A stretch of DNA of 64,000 nt, taken from positions 1 to 64,000 of the forward strand of contig USDT01000004.1 of NCBI GenBank assembly GCA_900553465.1. Direction: 5' to 3'. The notes beneath the pieces were generated by a model, which worked only from the letters and a program-made list of their open reading frames with translations, was not told the origin of the DNA and made no database searches. Source of the stretch: an uncultured Prevotella sp. (GTDB taxonomy: Bacteria > Bacteroidota > Bacteroidia > Bacteroidales > Bacteroidaceae). The translations under genes were made by a program, and so were the position numbers. The first letter of the stretch is position 1. Each line of letters begins with the position of its first letter. Below are positions 28,027 through 37,528 of this stretch, one piece after another.

Positions 28027-28747
28027 CGTAACGCGTTTATTGCGCCGAAATTTACCGGCTTCTTTTTATCGCCTATACAATCTTTAACCCAAATCTGTTC
28101 TCCGTATTGGGCGCTGCTTTTATTGTCTCTTTTTATTATGTTTCCGACATCAGTGTTATTAAAGAACAATATCAGTGCTTTTCAAGAAAACTCCGGCTAT
28201 CAACTTACGATTTTTCTTGACTTTTTTTTGACAAAATAAATTTGGAAAATAGGTGTAAGGGAATGTCAAATTTCATATAATAAAGGCTCTTTCTGCCCGA
28301 ACTGCATTTTGATTTACCCTATACCATATTCCGGAACAAATCATCCGGCGTTCTGATAATGCCCTTTTGAGGGTCTGGTTAAGTCCATATCATGGCGTGA
28401 TATTAAGCATTTCAGCCCCTGATATGGGCAATATTGCATGCTGAAATGGTGCTTATTGCGGCACGAAAAAAAGGTTATCAAATATAAATATTTGACACTC
28501 AGTGTCTTATATCGTCCTCTTATAATTCGCGTATTTGCGCCCGAGGGAGAGTCAGCCCGCAAATACTCGCTGAATTTTCGGGGTAGAACAGGAAACCCGG
28601 ACCGAAAAATCAAAATCTGCTTACAATTTGAAAGTGCCACAATATGTCTCCCTTTATCATAAGGCGACAACGCTTGTTCGGATCTGAAGCAGTTGTTTTT
28701 AATGTACGTACTGACAGCCTTTCATATAAGGACCGGCAGCGTAAGCA
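28027..28747. other. Long intergenic region between convergent genes
   Basis: About 720 bp between the 3' ends of a plus-strand and a minus-strand gene. A short GCCG...CGGC hairpin with a T-rich tail at about 28044-28065 may end the plus-strand gene. The centre holds the 22-bp repeat array B. The rest is AT-rich. I see no gene. Confidence 0.6.
28355..28464. repeat. Degenerate 22-bp tandem repeat array B (five units)
   Basis: Five units of exactly 22 bp start at 28355, 28377, 28399, 28421 and 28443. Four start GATA(A/T) or GAAAT; the second is the most divergent. The middle shows GGGC/GTGC and the ends are pyrimidine-rich (CAGCCCCT, TTGCATGCT). The period and unit start match arrays at 20851 and 56358. 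The units touch each other without spacers. Confidence 0.75.
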
Positions 28748-29506
28748 TTAGAACCATTCTTTGAAGGCTGTTACACGTGCTTTGCTTATAAGTACCTTTT
28801 CTGTAGCCGGTGGATTAAGCTGTACGTTCAGCCGGCCGCCGAACCAGTTGCTTACGCTTATGACTGCTTTGCGGGAGATGATGTACTGGCGGTTGGCTCT
28901 GAAGAATTTTCCAGGGTGTAGCATTGTGGCGAGTTCGTCCAAAGTCTGCTGGAAGCGTACGGTTCCTATGTTTTTGGTTACGGCTCTTACTATTCCTTCC
29001 TCTATGTAGAAATACATTATGTCTTCTACATTGATCGGTATGAACTTATCGCCCTTTACAGGTATCAGAAAGTGTGTTTTGAATGATTCCTCACGGCGTA
29101 GGCTGCGTATTATGTCCTGCAGTTCGTTTGTATTATTGTCGGCATTATATCCGTTAAGAACTTTCAGTTTGTCAAGAGCTTTCTGCAGGTCGGTGCTGCT
29201 GATGGGCTTTAAGATATAAGCTATGCTGTTGACACGGAAAGCCTGAAGGGCATATTCGTCATAGGCTGTGGTGAAGATGATGGGACACGTTATGTCCGTC
29301 TTGTCAAATATGTCGAAAGCAGAACCGTCGGCCAGATGGATATCCATAAATACCAGTTCCGGCATGGGATGGGAGTGAAACCATTCTATGGTACCGGTAA
29401 CACTGTCGGTCTCACCGACAATTTCAAAGTCGGTATCCACCTCCTTCATGGCCGCCTTCAGGTTTCTCAAGGCGGCTTTCTCGTCTTCAATAAGTAATGT
29501 TCTCAT
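28748..29506 (-). CDS. LytTR-type response regulator
   Basis: A 252-residue response regulator. The receiver domain is about 1-120 with acidic pocket ED at 7-8, phospho-acceptor D55 (VFMDIHLADG), T-A in IFTTAYDEYAL and the lysine in YILKPIS. The C-terminal LytTR DNA-binding domain is about 150-250 (IPINVEDIMYFYIEEGIV, RFQQTLDEL, FFRANRQYIIS). It overlaps the kinase gene by 4 bp and lies at the end of an RND efflux operon, so it probably controls that operon in response to metal or envelope stress. LytTR control of a CusA-type pump differs from the CusR (OmpR) type of enterics. Confidence 0.93.
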   Translation of the reverse strand: MRTLLIEDEKAALRNLKAAMKEVDTDFEIVGETDSVTGTIEWFHSHPMPELVFMDIHLADGSAFDIFDKTDITCPIIFTTAYDEYALQAFRVNSIAYILKPISSTDLQKALDKLKVLNGYNADNNTNELQDIIRSLRREESFKTHFLIPVKGDKFIPINVEDIMYFYIEEGIVRAVTKNIGTVRFQQTLDELATMLHPGKFFRANRQYIISRKAVISVSNWFGGRLNVQLNPPATEKVLISKARVTAFKEWF

Positions 29507-30546
29507 ATCAGAGGTAAGGTTACTTTAAATTCGTTTTCGGTTTCTTCAATTATGATTTCCTTGTTCACCAGCAGGCGGTAGCGTTTCGACAGATTGGCCA
29601 GACCGACACCGGTACCGGTCGTGTCCGACAGCTTGGGCTGCAGTGGGTTTGATATGCAGAGTTTGTCGGCATCGGCCTTGATATATACAGTGAGATGGTT
29701 GCGGCTGCTTATTTCGTTGTGCTTCACGGAGTTTTCCACCAGCATCTGCACGGCCATTGGTGGTATATGCCTTGATAGGGCTTCCTGAGCTATGTCGATG
29801 TCGAATTGCAGATTGTCTTCATAGCGCATTTGCAGAAGATACATGTATGAATGGACAAACTCCATCTCTTCTTTCAATGTTACGGTATGAGCCAGATTGT
29901 CGTGCAGTGAGTATCTCATGAAGCGCGACAGCTCATGCAGGAAGGTCTGGGCTTTTTGCGGAGATTCGCGTATGAGCGAGTACAGAGTGTTGAGCGAATT
30001 GAACAGCATGTGTGGATTCAGCTGGTTCTTCAGTGTCTCATACTGGTTCAGAAGATTCTCTGTACGCAGTTGCTCGTTCTCCAGAAGCATACGGCGGCTG
30101 CGCTGATACTGGTGGTAGAGATAACTTGTGCCGGTGACAAGGCAGGCGATGAGAGTGTCTCGCAGTGGATGCAGATAGTGATGAAGTGTGGCATCAATGG
30201 CCGGTACTCCTAAATGATGATGCATAAACACAAAGACATTGCCAAGAATGTTGCAGGTCACGAGTGTGATAATGAAAGAGGATGCCACGCTTTTCCAACC
30301 TATATCACGGAGGCTGTTACCCCACATAAAGACTTTTCTGTTCAGAATGAAGAGCAGCAGTATCGACAGATACGTAAACAGTATCTCATTGCCTACGTTT
30401 ACCCAATGTATTCCGGGAAACAGATTCTGGTCTATCTCGGGTTCTGACAGGGCAATGAGCTCTGGTAAGTGCATCAGAAATGCCACAATAACAGAGATAC
30501 TGTTGAGTATAAGTACTATGCGTCTGGATTCGTGTTGGGAACTCAT
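29503..30546 (-). CDS. LytS/YehU-type sensor histidine kinase
   Basis: A 347-residue kinase with four N-terminal membrane segments (about 10-140), a short coiled coil, and the His_kinase domain. The phospho-acceptor is H179 in QLNPHMLFNSLNTLYSL. The N box is VQMLVENSVKHNE and the G box TGTGVGLANLSKRY. It is the partner of the LytTR regulator that overlaps it by 4 bp. No periplasmic sensing domain of size is visible, so the signal is probably perceived in or at the membrane. Confidence 0.92.
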   Translation of the reverse strand: MSSQHESRRIVLILNSISVIVAFLMHLPELIALSEPEIDQNLFPGIHWVNVGNEILFTYLSILLLFILNRKVFMWGNSLRDIGWKSVASSFIITLVTCNILGNVFVFMHHHLGVPAIDATLHHYLHPLRDTLIACLVTGTSYLYHQYQRSRRMLLENEQLRTENLLNQYETLKNQLNPHMLFNSLNTLYSLIRESPQKAQTFLHELSRFMRYSLHDNLAHTVTLKEEMEFVHSYMYLLQMRYEDNLQFDIDIAQEALSRHIPPMAVQMLVENSVKHNEISSRNHLTVYIKADADKLCISNPLQPKLSDTTGTGVGLANLSKRYRLLVNKEIIIEETENEFKVTLPLI

Positions 30547-30585
30547 GCCGTAAAGTTAATCATTTTATCTGGATTGCAGGCTTTT

Positions 30586-31506
30586 TTATTTCTTGGATTC
30601 TGCTTGTGTGTCGATAATCCTGGCCGTGACATACATACCGGGACGGAACGCCGGGTCCGACTTGTCTATCTGAGCGTAAACCTTTATGGAGCGGTTTGTG
30701 TTGTCCACCATTTGGTCGATAGATACAAGACGGGCGGTAAAGGTGGTGTCGGCGATGCCGTTCACTCTGAAGGCAAAGCGACAGCCTGGATGAAGCTTCT
30801 CAAGATCTTTCTCATAGGCGGTGAGCTGAAGCATGGGACGGCTTTTGTTTATAACGTCACAGACTCTTTCTCCTGCCGCAAAATATTTGCCGGCATTGGC
30901 GTCCATGTTGGTTACATATCCGTTCTGCGGCGATTTTATTTTCAACAACGGTTGTATGCCTGTCTTTGAGAGCTTTGAGGCATTAACGCCTAACAGAGAG
31001 AGTTTTGCCGCGGCTGATTCTTTCTTGCTCTTCATCGACATATATTCGGCTTTGCTTTGCTGCATGCGCTTTTGTGAAGCTGACTCGTTCTGGGCAAGGC
31101 TTTTCTGACGGTTATACTCCTTTTCCAGATATTCCACCTGGGCTTCTGCGTCAAGATAGCTTTGCTGCAGTTCTATAAATTCCGGGTTGGCAAGGGTGAG
31201 GATAACCTGTCCCTTGCTGACATATTTGCCAGGGAGCGCGTGTATGTCTCTCACTGCACCTCCCATGCTTAGTGTGAGACTGACGTGGTTTTGCGGAGGC
31301 GTCATTATGATGCCGTTGAATGTTGTAGGGTTTGCCACGTTGGTGGCTCCGCTTGTCCCATCGACCTTAGACAGAGTGTCGCGTTCTGTCGTTGTGGTAA
31401 CTTCAGCTTCTGAAGGCTGGTTGGATGTGGTGTCCTTTTGTGAGGACGATGTGCACGATGCTGCCACTAAAGCGAGGAGCATCAGTATGGTCACGTGTTT
31501 CTTCAT
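30586..31506 (-). CDS. RND efflux periplasmic adaptor lipoprotein (CusB/HlyD family)
   Basis: 306 residues from ATG 31506. An upstream ATG at 31560 overlaps the pump gene, but the start at 31506 gives a clean lipoprotein signal (ILMLLALVAASC, Cys 18). The lipoyl half-motifs lie around GKYVSKGQVILTL and IKSPQNGYV, flanking an alpha-helical hairpin (QQSYLDAEAQVEYLEKEY). The beta-barrel/membrane-proximal part follows (RVCDVINKSRPMLQL, FAFRVNGIADTTFTARL). It should bridge the inner-membrane pump and outer-membrane channel. Confidence 0.9.
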   Translation of the reverse strand: MKKHVTILMLLALVAASCTSSSQKDTTSNQPSEAEVTTTTERDTLSKVDGTSGATNVANPTTFNGIIMTPPQNHVSLTLSMGGAVRDIHALPGKYVSKGQVILTLANPEFIELQQSYLDAEAQVEYLEKEYNRQKSLAQNESASQKRMQQSKAEYMSMKSKKESAAAKLSLLGVNASKLSKTGIQPLLKIKSPQNGYVTNMDANAGKYFAAGERVCDVINKSRPMLQLTAYEKDLEKLHPGCRFAFRVNGIADTTFTARLVSIDQMVDNTNRSIKVYAQIDKSDPAFRPGMYVTARIIDTQAESKK

Positions 31507-31556
31507 TATGTTTTTTGTTTTTGTTTCTTGATAATGGAATTGTTCTTCGGAGCGGA

Positions 31557-34500
31557 TCATTCTGTATAAAGCTCCAGCTCGAGTGATGTCACATTGTAGT
31601 CATAGACAGTCTCTATATATCCTTGTCTGATGGAACGGGCCGAGTTGAGGCTTTGTACGAACTCGTATATGTCTGTTTCTGACTCGTTAAGCTTCATGAG
31701 TGCGCTGTTTTCAAGAGACACCGCTTCGTCTATGGCTGCCTCACGGTAGTATTTGAGGCGTTCGTATTGTTGCGAGAGTCGGCTTTGAAGTTCATGTACC
31801 TTGTTGGTCAGCTGTTGCTGGTTGTCGAGTGCTTCCCATTGGGCTGTCTGCCAGCTTATGCGCGCCTGCTTGGTGCGGCTGCGTTGTGGGAAGAAGTTCA
31901 ATGGGAAGGACATGCTGACCATCCATGAATTCAGACCGGACATAGGCGATATCTTCTGCCGTGTATATCCTACTGAGAGTTCCGGGAAAAATCGGCTCTG
32001 TTCTATCTGAAGCATGTTTTTCTTTTCCTGTACCTGGGTGTTGAAGTATTCGAGATGAGGATTTGACAACATCGTGGAGACCGCTTGTTCCTGCATTATG
32101 GCAAGAGTTGTGTCGGCAGGAACGATCGGAGTAGAACTGTAGCATGCCCATGTGAAACGCTTTTGGGCAAGATCCAGTTCCTCGGAGGCCTGCATCCAGC
32201 GTGTCTGCATGTCGGCAGCCAGTGTGGTGATCATGTTTTTCTCGGCAAGGTCTATATCTCCCTGACTGTAACGTTGACGGGCGCTTTCTTTCAGTTTCTC
32301 GGCCTGTTCTTTCTGACCATAGTAGAGGGCGTTGAGATTGTAGGCATACTGATAGTAGGCCCATGCTCTTTTAACTTCGGCTGTTATTTCCTTTTCTACT
32401 ATTTTGCGATAGGTCTTGTTCTTTGCCACTTGGGTGTTGGCCAGGGCATTTTTATAGAACGGAGTAAGCAGGGAGCCGAGCGACATTTCTACGCCCACTT
32501 CGTTGTCTTTGCGGTATGCGCCGTTCAGCTGTCCCCACGAATAGCTTACCGATGTCACGCCTCCTTCCCATGCTTCGCCTTTGGTGGCTGAGGCCTGGGC
32601 TATCTGGGCTGTAGCTGTCTTCAGGCGTGGATGATTGGCCAGCGCGGTTTCGATGGCTTTGTCCAGACTGACGGCCTGCTGTGCATTGGCCGATGAGGCT
32701 ATCAGCATCATAACTGTTACCATGACTGTGGCTGTGATGTTGCGGCTGATGCGTCTTTTGCGCTGATAGCGTGTGGCGGTACTGTTCACAATACGGTAGA
32801 ATACAGGAATGATGATGAGCGTCAGGATGGTTGATACTATCAGACCGCCTATGACAACCGTGGCCAACGGACGTTGTACTTCTGCGCCGGCTGACGTGGC
32901 GATGGCCATAGGGACAAATCCTAACGAGGCAACCAGACCGGTCAGGAATATCGGGCGCAGCAGATGCGGACAACCAAGGGATATTATGCGATTGGTACAC
33001 ATGTTATATCTGTTTTGTGTTCTAAGGTCATTAAAGTGATTGATCATCAGAATACCGTTCAGAACGGCAACTCCGAAAAGGGCGATGAAGCCTACTCCGG
33101 CCGAAATGCTGAAGGGCAATCCGCGTATCCATAAGGCGAGAATACCGCCAATGATGGACAGTGGCACGGTGGAGAACACCACAAGTGAGTATATCACGCT
33201 GCGGAAGGCAAAGAACAGTAGCAGCAGTATGAGCAGCAGGGCGATAGGTATTACCACAAGGAGTGTGCTGATGGCGTTCTGCAGATTCTCAAACTGTCCT
33301 CCGTACTCAAAATAGTATCCGGGCTTCAGCTTTATGTTCTCGTCAAGCGAGGCGCGAATCTGACTTACTACTTGTTGTATGTCTGCATCACGCACATTCA
33401 CTCCAATGACAACTCTGCGCTTGGTGGCATCACGGTTTATCTGCAGCGGACCGTTTACAAGGTCAATGCTTGCGACCTCGCTTAGCGGAAGCTGTATGTT
33501 GTCCTTGGTGCGTACAAACAGTTTGTCAATATTGAAGTCTTTCACCTTATCCTGGTCAAGACGTACCACAAGGTCGAATCGGCGTTCGTTCTCAAACACC
33601 ACGCCGGCAGTCTCGCCTGCGTAGGCTGTACGGATAATATCGTTCAGTTCTTTGATGTCAATGCCATATCGGGCTATCTTGCTGCGGTCATAATTAACCA
33701 AAAGCTGAGGAAGTCCCATGGTCTGCTCTACAAGTACGTCGGAAGCGCCTGGCACTTTCTCCACATATTTGGCTGCTTCGAGAGCTTTCTTATACAGTTC
33801 GTCCATGTCTTCGCCATACAGTTTGATGGCGATGTCGGCTTTGGTTCCGGTCATCAGTTCGTTGAAACGGAGCTGTATGGGTTGGCTGAAGTTGAATTCG
33901 GCACCCTTGATGGAGGACAGACACTCCTTCATCTTTTCCACCATCTCTGCACGGCTTTTGGCAGAGGTCCATTCGTTGAACGGTTTCATTACAATCATCA
34001 CGTCGGCATCCTCCACGGCCATCGGGTCTGTGGGCACTTCGGCTGTTCCTATCTTTGCAACCACATGCTTTATCTCAGGGAACTGCTCCTTGAGCTTTTT
34101 CTCTGCCTGAAGCGACAGTTCTATGCTATGACTGAGAGAACTGCCGGCCGGCAAGGTCATCTGCATGGCAAAGTCGCCTTCGTCAAGTGTGGGGATGAAC
34201 TCGGCCCCAAGACGGCTGAAAAGCAGAATGCTCAGCACCAGTGCTGCAAAAGAACCGGCAACGACACCCCACATATGGGCCAGGCTGAAACGCAGAACAC
34301 GCTGGTATATCCTGTTGAGCCAGTCAAAAAAGCGGTCGGCTGGAGTGACTTTGTTGCTGATGGTACGTTTGAGAAAGAGCGATGCCATGGTGGGTACATA
34401 GGTGAGCGAAAGCAGCAGCGCACCTATAATACAGAACACAAGTGTCTTGGCCATGGGGGTGAAGTATTTGCCTTCAATGCCCGACAGGGTGAGGATTGGA

Positions 34501-35882
34501 AAGAACACAATGAGGATAATGAGCACTGCGAATGTCGCACTGCGTGCTACGTTGGATGCTCCTTTCTCTACTTCTTTGTCCATCTCTTCCTGACTGAGTG
34601 TGCGGGACGTAAGTTTCTTGCTGTAAAGATGGGCCAGTATGCCTTCAAGAATGACGATGGAGCCATCCACAACGATACCGAAGTCTATGGCACCGAGACT
34701 CATCAGATTGGCAGATACGCCGAATATGCGCATCAGAATGAACGCAAACAGCATGGCCAGTGGTATGACTGAGGCTACGATGAGGCCGGCACGGACGTTA
34801 CCGAGGAAGAAGATGAGCACAAGAAACACAATGACTGCTCCTTCTATAAGGTTGCGCACAACGGTGGAGATGTTGCGGTTTACGAGCTGCGAACGGTTCA
34901 GGTAGGGCTCTATGGTGATGCCTTCCGGAAGAAGTTTCTGCACTTTTTCCACACGCTTTTCCAGCTCCTGGGTCACAATATTGGCATTAGCTCCTTTCAA
35001 CATCATGGCAATGCCTCCCACGCACTCGCCGTCGCCGTCTATTGTCATTGCTCCGAAGCGCTTCGGAGAACCGTAACGCACACGTCCGATGTCGCTTATG
35101 TGTACAGGTATTCCGCCACGGTTTGTTATGACAATCTGTTCTATATCCTTCAGGTCGTCGATCATACCCTCGGAACGGATATAATAGGCGTTGTCGGCCT
35201 TTTCAATGTAACTGCCGCCTGTGTTTTGGTTGTTGCGGCTGAGTGTCTCAAACACTTCACCGATGGTTATGTTGAGTGAGTAAAGCGCATCGGGATCGAC
35301 TGATACTTCATACTGTTTCAGATAGCCTCCGAAACTGTTTATCTCTACAATGCCGGGAATGCCGGACAACTGGCGTTTCACAATCCAGTCTTGAATAGTA
35401 CGAAGTTCCATGGCATCGTAGCGCGACTCATATCCGGGCTTTACTTTAAGCACGTATTGGTAGATCTCGCCCAAACCGGTGGTGATAGGCATCATCTCGG
35501 GGACGCCAAGTTCGGACGGTATCTCTCCCGCCACTACTTGTATCTGTTCATTCACCAACTGCCTGGCGGTCATGGTGGGAACGCTTTCCTTGAACACAAC
35601 GGTGACAAGCGAAAGCCCGAAGCGGGATACCGAACGTATTTCTTCCACATCCATCACGTTGCTCATGGCAACCTCTATGGGAAAGGTGATGAGCTGTTCC
35701 ACCTCTTGAGGGGCCAGCGTGGGCGATACTGTTACTATCTGCACCTGGTTGTTGGTGATGTCCGGCACAGCGTCAATGGGCAGAGTCAGCATTGCATATA
35801 TTCCGCCGGCAAGCAGCATTAGTGTTGTCAGAATTACAAATAGTTTCTTTCGGATTGAAAAGTGTACGATCTTTGCAAACAT
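31557..35882 (-). CDS. CusA/CzcA-type heavy-metal RND pump fused to a TolC-like outer-membrane domain
   Basis: A 1441-residue protein. Residues 1-1040 are a complete RND pump with twelve helices. TM4 carries D400, D406 and E413 (AIDFGIVVDGSIVILE), the proton-relay set of CzcA-type cation pumps. After TM12 a basic stretch (QRKRRISRN) and a hydrophobic segment ending SSANAQQ (about 1045-1066) look like an internal signal peptide. The rest (about 1067-1441) is a TolC-like coiled-coil channel monomer (LDKAIETALANHPRLKTA at its start). Such fusions occur in Bacteroidetes. Exported ion is unknown (Cu/Ag or Co/Zn/Cd). Confidence 0.93.
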   Translation of the reverse strand: MFAKIVHFSIRKKLFVILTTLMLLAGGIYAMLTLPIDAVPDITNNQVQIVTVSPTLAPQEVEQLITFPIEVAMSNVMDVEEIRSVSRFGLSLVTVVFKESVPTMTARQLVNEQIQVVAGEIPSELGVPEMMPITTGLGEIYQYVLKVKPGYESRYDAMELRTIQDWIVKRQLSGIPGIVEINSFGGYLKQYEVSVDPDALYSLNITIGEVFETLSRNNQNTGGSYIEKADNAYYIRSEGMIDDLKDIEQIVITNRGGIPVHISDIGRVRYGSPKRFGAMTIDGDGECVGGIAMMLKGANANIVTQELEKRVEKVQKLLPEGITIEPYLNRSQLVNRNISTVVRNLIEGAVIVFLVLIFFLGNVRAGLIVASVIPLAMLFAFILMRIFGVSANLMSLGAIDFGIVVDGSIVILEGILAHLYSKKLTSRTLSQEEMDKEVEKGASNVARSATFAVLIILIVFFPILTLSGIEGKYFTPMAKTLVFCIIGALLLSLTYVPTMASLFLKRTISNKVTPADRFFDWLNRIYQRVLRFSLAHMWGVVAGSFAALVLSILLFSRLGAEFIPTLDEGDFAMQMTLPAGSSLSHSIELSLQAEKKLKEQFPEIKHVVAKIGTAEVPTDPMAVEDADVMIVMKPFNEWTSAKSRAEMVEKMKECLSSIKGAEFNFSQPIQLRFNELMTGTKADIAIKLYGEDMDELYKKALEAAKYVEKVPGASDVLVEQTMGLPQLLVNYDRSKIARYGIDIKELNDIIRTAYAGETAGVVFENERRFDLVVRLDQDKVKDFNIDKLFVRTKDNIQLPLSEVASIDLVNGPLQINRDATKRRVVIGVNVRDADIQQVVSQIRASLDENIKLKPGYYFEYGGQFENLQNAISTLLVVIPIALLLILLLLFFAFRSVIYSLVVFSTVPLSIIGGILALWIRGLPFSISAGVGFIALFGVAVLNGILMINHFNDLRTQNRYNMCTNRIISLGCPHLLRPIFLTGLVASLGFVPMAIATSAGAEVQRPLATVVIGGLIVSTILTLIIIPVFYRIVNSTATRYQRKRRISRNITATVMVTVMMLIASSANAQQAVSLDKAIETALANHPRLKTATAQIAQASATKGEAWEGGVTSVSYSWGQLNGAYRKDNEVGVEMSLGSLLTPFYKNALANTQVAKNKTYRKIVEKEITAEVKRAWAYYQYAYNLNALYYGQKEQAEKLKESARQRYSQGDIDLAEKNMITTLAADMQTRWMQASEELDLAQKRFTWACYSSTPIVPADTTLAIMQEQAVSTMLSNPHLEYFNTQVQEKKNMLQIEQSRFFPELSVGYTRQKISPMSGLNSWMVSMSFPLNFFPQRSRTKQARISWQTAQWEALDNQQQLTNKVHELQSRLSQQYERLKYYREAAIDEAVSLENSALMKLNESETDIYEFVQSLNSARSIRQGYIETVYDYNVTSLELELYTE

Positions 35883-35907
35883 AATATCAGAATTATTATA
35901 ATGTTTA

Positions 35908-35915
35908 CAAAATTA
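35908..35915 (-). promoter_or_regulatory. Putative -7 box of the efflux operon
   Basis: On the minus strand the sequence TAATTTTG matches the Bacteroidetes -7 consensus TAnnTTTG, about 25 nt before the pump start codon. No good TTTG is present at -33, so the promoter may need an activator such as the operon's LytTR regulator. Confidence 0.4.
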
Positions 35916-36096
35916 GGCCTTATCCGGTGAATATGGTCTGACTTGTGGTTCAAACGGCTGAAAAGGCAGATGAACCGTACGTTAAGGCCGGTGAATTTTC
36001 AGACTGTGTCCAGGTTCGTGTCGTTTCTTTATAGTGAAGGCACGCTGATATATATGTTGCCGGTTGTGAAACACATATACTGTTGGGATTTTTAAT

Positions 36097-36132
36097 AACA
36101 AATGGCGGATGCATAATCATCCGCCATTTGTT
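36097..36132 (-). terminator. Perfect 15-bp inverted repeat, likely terminator
   Basis: Two arms of 15 bp (36097-36111 and 36118-36132) are perfectly complementary around a 6-nt loop. The arms abut the stop codon of the minus-strand fragment gene at 36134. The T tract after it on the minus strand is short, so it is a stable terminator or a transcript-end protecting hairpin. Confidence 0.65.
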
Positions 36133-36133
36133 C

Positions 36134-36466
36134 CTATTCTAAGAATAGTTTCTTTGAATAGAGTCGGCCATTAATGGATATTCCTATGATGTATATTCCT
36201 GATGTCAGTTTGCGACTCTTCCAACTCTTTGTCTGTTTTCCTATGTCATACACGATGCCTGATATCGCAGAGACTGACACGTGGCCAATTTCCTTGTCAC
36301 TGTTGATACATATACGTCCGTCAACAGCACCGGCCGTGTAGGGTATATCATTGATTGTATTATTGTCTTCAATGGAAGTCAGAATATCGTAATCAAATGA
36401 TTTTCTTCGTGCTTCTGTCCACTTTTGGAAATATTTTTCTGCATTAGAATAATCTCTCTTTATCAT
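36134..36466 (-). pseudogene. Fragment ending in a T9SS-type sorting domain
   Basis: 110 codons. The last ~60 residues (DGRICIN...VSVSAISGIVYDIG...LTSGIYIIGISINGRLYSKKLFLE in parts) have the features of a type A T9SS C-terminal sorting domain: short beta strands, a G-[IV]-Y-[IV] motif and a basic end. There is no signal peptide or cargo domain, and the reading frame begins inside the preceding gene (23 bp overlap). I infer a remnant of a larger secreted protein cut off at the island border. A functional small protein cannot be excluded. Confidence 0.5.
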
Positions 36467-37133
36467 TCTGTTCTTTTAAAAAGGTGCAATACTCCTTCAA
36501 TGGCTGTTCATAAGCTTCTTTCAGTTTCCTACAAGTATTAGGTTTTCCCGGATGGTAAGTGTCGAAGAAAACAATATTCCTGTTCTTATTATATTTTAAC
36601 CAGTTCCCTGATGATTCGACAGAGGGAGAAACCGCCCGATTGACAATATCGAAAACTCCGCTACCGCAGCATACAACAAGGTGTGGCTGAAGCAAGTTTA
36701 ATTGTGCATCCAAAAAATCAATATTTTCGTTTGCATATCTTTTCAGATAATTAGTAGATGTCGTCCCTGCCCCTATATCTTTGATGACATTGATTACGGC
36801 AAAAGGGTATTGCGTGAAGGCTTTTTCTAAAGCGTTCGTTTCCACTGCTTCTTCATAACTCGGAAAGCCATGTTCCGTTGCATTCATAATGCCATACAGA
36901 CGACTCAACAACTCGCGCCAAACCTGTTCGCCTATACAAGTTTCAAAGTCGTACTCCCGATAGTCCTCACCTAACAATTCGTCTGAATTGGGTTGTTTCA
37001 GCACAAACAACACTTTAGGACAAGTATCTGCCCAACTTTTCACAGCAGAACCATAGAAAATACCGTCTGCCACATAAGCCTTATCCTGAAAATGTTCCAG
37101 ACAAAGTTTGTCCAGTTTTTTATTTATATCCAT
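36444..37133 (-). CDS. Uracil-DNA-glycosylase-superfamily-like protein
   Basis: A 229-residue soluble protein. The order of motifs resembles the UDG fold: a strand KVLFVLKQPNSD where the family has its water-activating loop, FAVINVIKDIGAG, LVVCCGSGVFDIV, and FFDTYHPGKPN in place of the C-terminal HPS loop. Key catalytic Asp/Asn positions are not clearly present, so nucleotide or DNA handling is only an inference. It lies 11 bp after a small membrane protein gene, under the operator-bearing promoter at 37529. Confidence 0.5.
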   Translation of the reverse strand: MDINKKLDKLCLEHFQDKAYVADGIFYGSAVKSWADTCPKVLFVLKQPNSDELLGEDYREYDFETCIGEQVWRELLSRLYGIMNATEHGFPSYEEAVETNALEKAFTQYPFAVINVIKDIGAGTTSTNYLKRYANENIDFLDAQLNLLQPHLVVCCGSGVFDIVNRAVSPSVESSGNWLKYNKNRNIVFFDTYHPGKPNTCRKLKEAYEQPLKEYCTFLKEQNDKERLF

Positions 37134-37144
37134 ACTCTGTAAGT

Positions 37145-37486
37145 TTAAACAAAGAATAATCCTATAGAAAATATGAGCATTGCCCAGCAGAATCCTGCCA
37201 TAAACATCGTGCGGAAGAAGTAACTGATTTTAGAATCAAGCATACTGCTTTTGCTCAAATTGAACAGCATGGAATAGGAGGTCACTTCATCAAAGTTCTT
37301 TACTGCATAGATGGCGGTGAATACGGCGGGAATGGTTGCCCCTAACACAGCTATAATTAAAGGAAGAACAGCCTGCTGTTGGGTTATTTTTTCTCCCTTT
37401 GCCATAAGAGTAAACATTACAACCCAGACCAACAGACTTGCCAATCCTTCCAATTTAGAGATACCCCAACATAAAAAAGTTTTCAT
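37145..37486 (-). CDS. Small 3-TM membrane protein of unknown function
   Basis: A 113-residue protein with three hydrophobic segments (about 13-29, 40-62, 92-112) and a polar middle (KNFDEVTSYSMLFNLSKSSM). I do not recognise a family. It is the first gene after the operator-bearing promoter at 37529-37536 and precedes the UDG-like gene. Its start lies about 43 nt from that -7 box. A holin- or effector-like role is possible but unsupported. Confidence 0.6.
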   Translation of the reverse strand: MKTFLCWGISKLEGLASLLVWVVMFTLMAKGEKITQQQAVLPLIIAVLGATIPAVFTAIYAVKNFDEVTSYSMLFNLSKSSMLDSKISYFFRTMFMAGFCWAMLIFSIGLFFV

Positions 37487-37528
37487 ACGTTTTTGAATTT
37501 AGTGATTAGAATGTTTATTAATGTGGGG

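Noticed and set aside
33882-34772. Plus-strand open frame (296 codons)
   Set aside because: It is antisense to the RND pump gene, whose protein matches a known family over its whole length.
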